From Eriocheir sinensis (lineage: Eukaryota > Arthropoda > Malacostraca > Decapoda > Varunidae), in contig NC_066516.1 of NCBI RefSeq assembly GCF_024679095.1, positions 22,561,535 through 22,625,534 on the forward strand: a DNA stretch of 64,000 nucleotides, read 5' to 3'. Of this stretch, positions 62,702-64,000 are shown piece after piece. A program made the translations under genes and the position numbers. The notes under the pieces are model-generated. The model did not search any database. It saw nothing but the letters and a program-made list of their open reading frames with translations, and was not told the DNA's origin. The stretch's first letter is position 1, and every line of letters starts with the position of its first letter.

Positions 62702-62742
62702 CCTCCTCCTCCTCCTCCTCCTCCTCCTCCTCCTCCTCTTCC
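62702..62742. repeat. (CCT)n trinucleotide tract
   Basis: About 40 bases of CCT. Confidence 0.92.
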
Positions 62743-63196
62743 TCCACGCATATTTTGTCATTTCCTATCATTTATCATTTTTTTCTTTCTGCCTTTTTCT
62801 CCCCTTGAACTGTATATATGTTTGTTTGTACACTATTTCTTGGTCCATGTCTCCCCATCTCCCGCCTCCTCCTCCCCGTTCTCCCCCTTCCTCCCTCCCT
62901 GTTCTCCCTCTCCCCTCCTCCTACCCTCCTCCGCCGCCCTGGGTACCGACGGGACCAATATCCGGGAGGCGGCAGGTTCTTCCTCTCCATAGGTCGCCAG
63001 GGACTTGTGTTACCATTAGCTCCTCCTCAGCGTGTGTTGTTGTTGTTGTCGTTCATCCTCCGTGTTTCGCCTTGTCGTGATGAAAGTTTTAGCAGTTGTT
63101 GTGATCCTTGTTTTTCATCATTACACGTCACTACATGTTACGGGTTGTCTGTCCTCTTTGCATGCGTGTGTGTGTGGGGGGGGGGGGGAAGAAGTT

Positions 63197-63198
<2 letters not shown>

Positions 63199-63248
<50 letters not shown>
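63199..63248. repeat. (GT)n microsatellite in Neto intron 6
   Basis: About 50 bases of GT after a G-run. Complementary to the (AC)n 330 bases downstream. Confidence 0.94.
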
Positions 63249-63249
<1 letters not shown>

Positions 63250-63573
63250 TTAGTATTGTCATCTCCATCTAACAGTCAGGAGGAATAAAAGCTAAATGTG
63301 TTGTTTTTCATATTTGATGTGTTTTAAGTAAGAGACACGAGGCACAGACGTGGGTTAATTCAGGTTTAAATGTATCAGCTGTAGTAGACATTACCCTGCA
63401 CAGTGAATCCTCCCTTAACTTGCCTTCCTCGAGTACCTCTGCTGATTTAACTTAACTTAATGCAAGACTCACTTCGACCTCTTTTCTCCTACTTTATGGG
63501 GTGTTTTTTTTTGGGGGGGGTCTATAAATTAATTAAAAATGTTATTTCTCCTTTTCCATAAATTTGGTAAGAG

Positions 63574-63579
<6 letters not shown>

Positions 63580-63628
<49 letters not shown>

Positions 63629-63720
63629 CACAATAAATACCACCACCACCACCACCACTACCACCACCACCACCACTACCACTACTACCAGCCTCCCCAC
63701 CACCACCACCACCACAACTC
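63580..63720. repeat. (AC)n followed by (CCA)n just before Neto exon g
   Basis: (AC)n at 63,580-63,627 and (CCA)n with CTA variants at 63,640-63,720. They end about 50 bases before the exon g acceptor. Confidence 0.93.
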
Positions 63721-63767
63721 CTAACCCTCCAACCATCACCACCACCACCAGCATTCCTCTTCACCAG

Positions 63768-64000
63768 GAAAACATCAGGCGGTCTCGGGAGCAGCTGGAG
63801 GAGCGCAGCCAGCGGAGCCAGAGTGTGTCGGCCACGTCCTCGCCGCAGACGTCGCACCGGCCGGCCATGAACGAGGCGGGGCCGTGGTACATCGCCGACG
63901 CCAAGAGCAACGGCCACCCCCACATTAGGCCTGAGTCTGAGAGCGAGACCGAGGGCGAGGACGACGAGGACGAGGAGGAGCTGGACGACCTTGAGGAATC
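63768..64000 (+). CDS. Neto: Neto exon g: start of cytoplasmic tail (cut by window end)
   Basis: Acceptor CTCTTCACCAG. Starts on a whole codon and stays open to the last base, encoding residues 364-440 plus two bases. It begins ENIRRSREQLEERSQ, a charged, probably helical stretch just after the membrane. A Ser/Thr/Gln-rich part (SQSVSATSSPQTSHRP) follows, then GPWYIADAKSNGHPHIRP, then a strongly acidic run from E419 (SESETEGEDDEDEEE, LDDLEE). The Ser residues in acidic context (SESE, ETEGE) fit casein kinase 2 sites by pattern only. Neto tails vary between species and carry trafficking and scaffold signals. The stop codon lies beyond the window. Confidence 0.85.

Overview
This window is eukaryotic nuclear DNA. 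It is very rich in simple repeats: hundreds of bases of pure (CT)n, (GA)n, (AC)n, (CCT)n and (AGT)n, plus many minisatellites. It carries seven exons of one split gene. Repeat load, long introns and the arthropod-like protein suggest a decapod crustacean, perhaps a crab; that is an inference from general character, not from a database match.

The gene is on the + strand from about 35,972 to beyond the right edge. The seven exons (35972-36139, 37092-37346, 44613-44773, 49599-49839, 54532-54653, 61933-62076, 63768-64000+) all have GT/AG boundaries with compatible phases. Spliced, they read through without a stop for about 440 residues: CUB1, CUB2, one LDL-receptor class A module, one membrane helix, and the start of an acidic cytoplasmic tail. 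This is the architecture of Neto (neuropilin and tolloid-like), the auxiliary subunit of ionotropic glutamate receptors; in Drosophila, Neto organises receptors at the neuromuscular junction. The signal peptide and 5' exons, and the 3' end, are not identified here.

Layout. 1-5.2 kb: minisatellites, CAC/AAC repeats, large (GT)n and (CT)n tracts. 5.2-15.6 kb: about 10 kb in which the + strand is nearly all pyrimidine, with several tandem repeats and one promoter-like cluster (CCAAT, CRE, TATA) at 14.66-14.76 kb. 16.1-18.66 kb: a degenerate AT-rich array carrying six ATTTGCAT octamers, ending at a 377-bp (CT)n tract. 21.3-28.8 kb: mostly unique, GC-richer DNA with a second CCAAT/TATA cluster and a fold-back element, no recognised gene. 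29.5-35.5 kb: inverted and tandem repeats. 36-64 kb: the Neto exons; introns hold microsatellites, MITE-like elements, a LINE reverse transcriptase fragment and a 1.6-kb minisatellite.

Mobile DNA: (A) an ~80-bp family ending in poly(A), 13 copies; (B) a ~220-bp family with short inverted ends, one copy interrupting a tandem array; B and A also occur joined; (C) a ~200-bp hAT-like MITE with a perfect 8-bp target duplication; (D) single hAT-like fold-back or MITE elements. Several lie within tens of bases of Neto splice sites. The most interesting structural point is the placement of complementary microsatellites around Neto introns and exons: GT near the 5' end and AC near the 3' end of introns 2 and 4, and CT/GA tracts on either side of exon 49599-49839. 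These could fold the pre-mRNA. No second protein-coding gene, rRNA, intact tRNA or CRISPR array was found. Most long open frames are translations of simple repeats.
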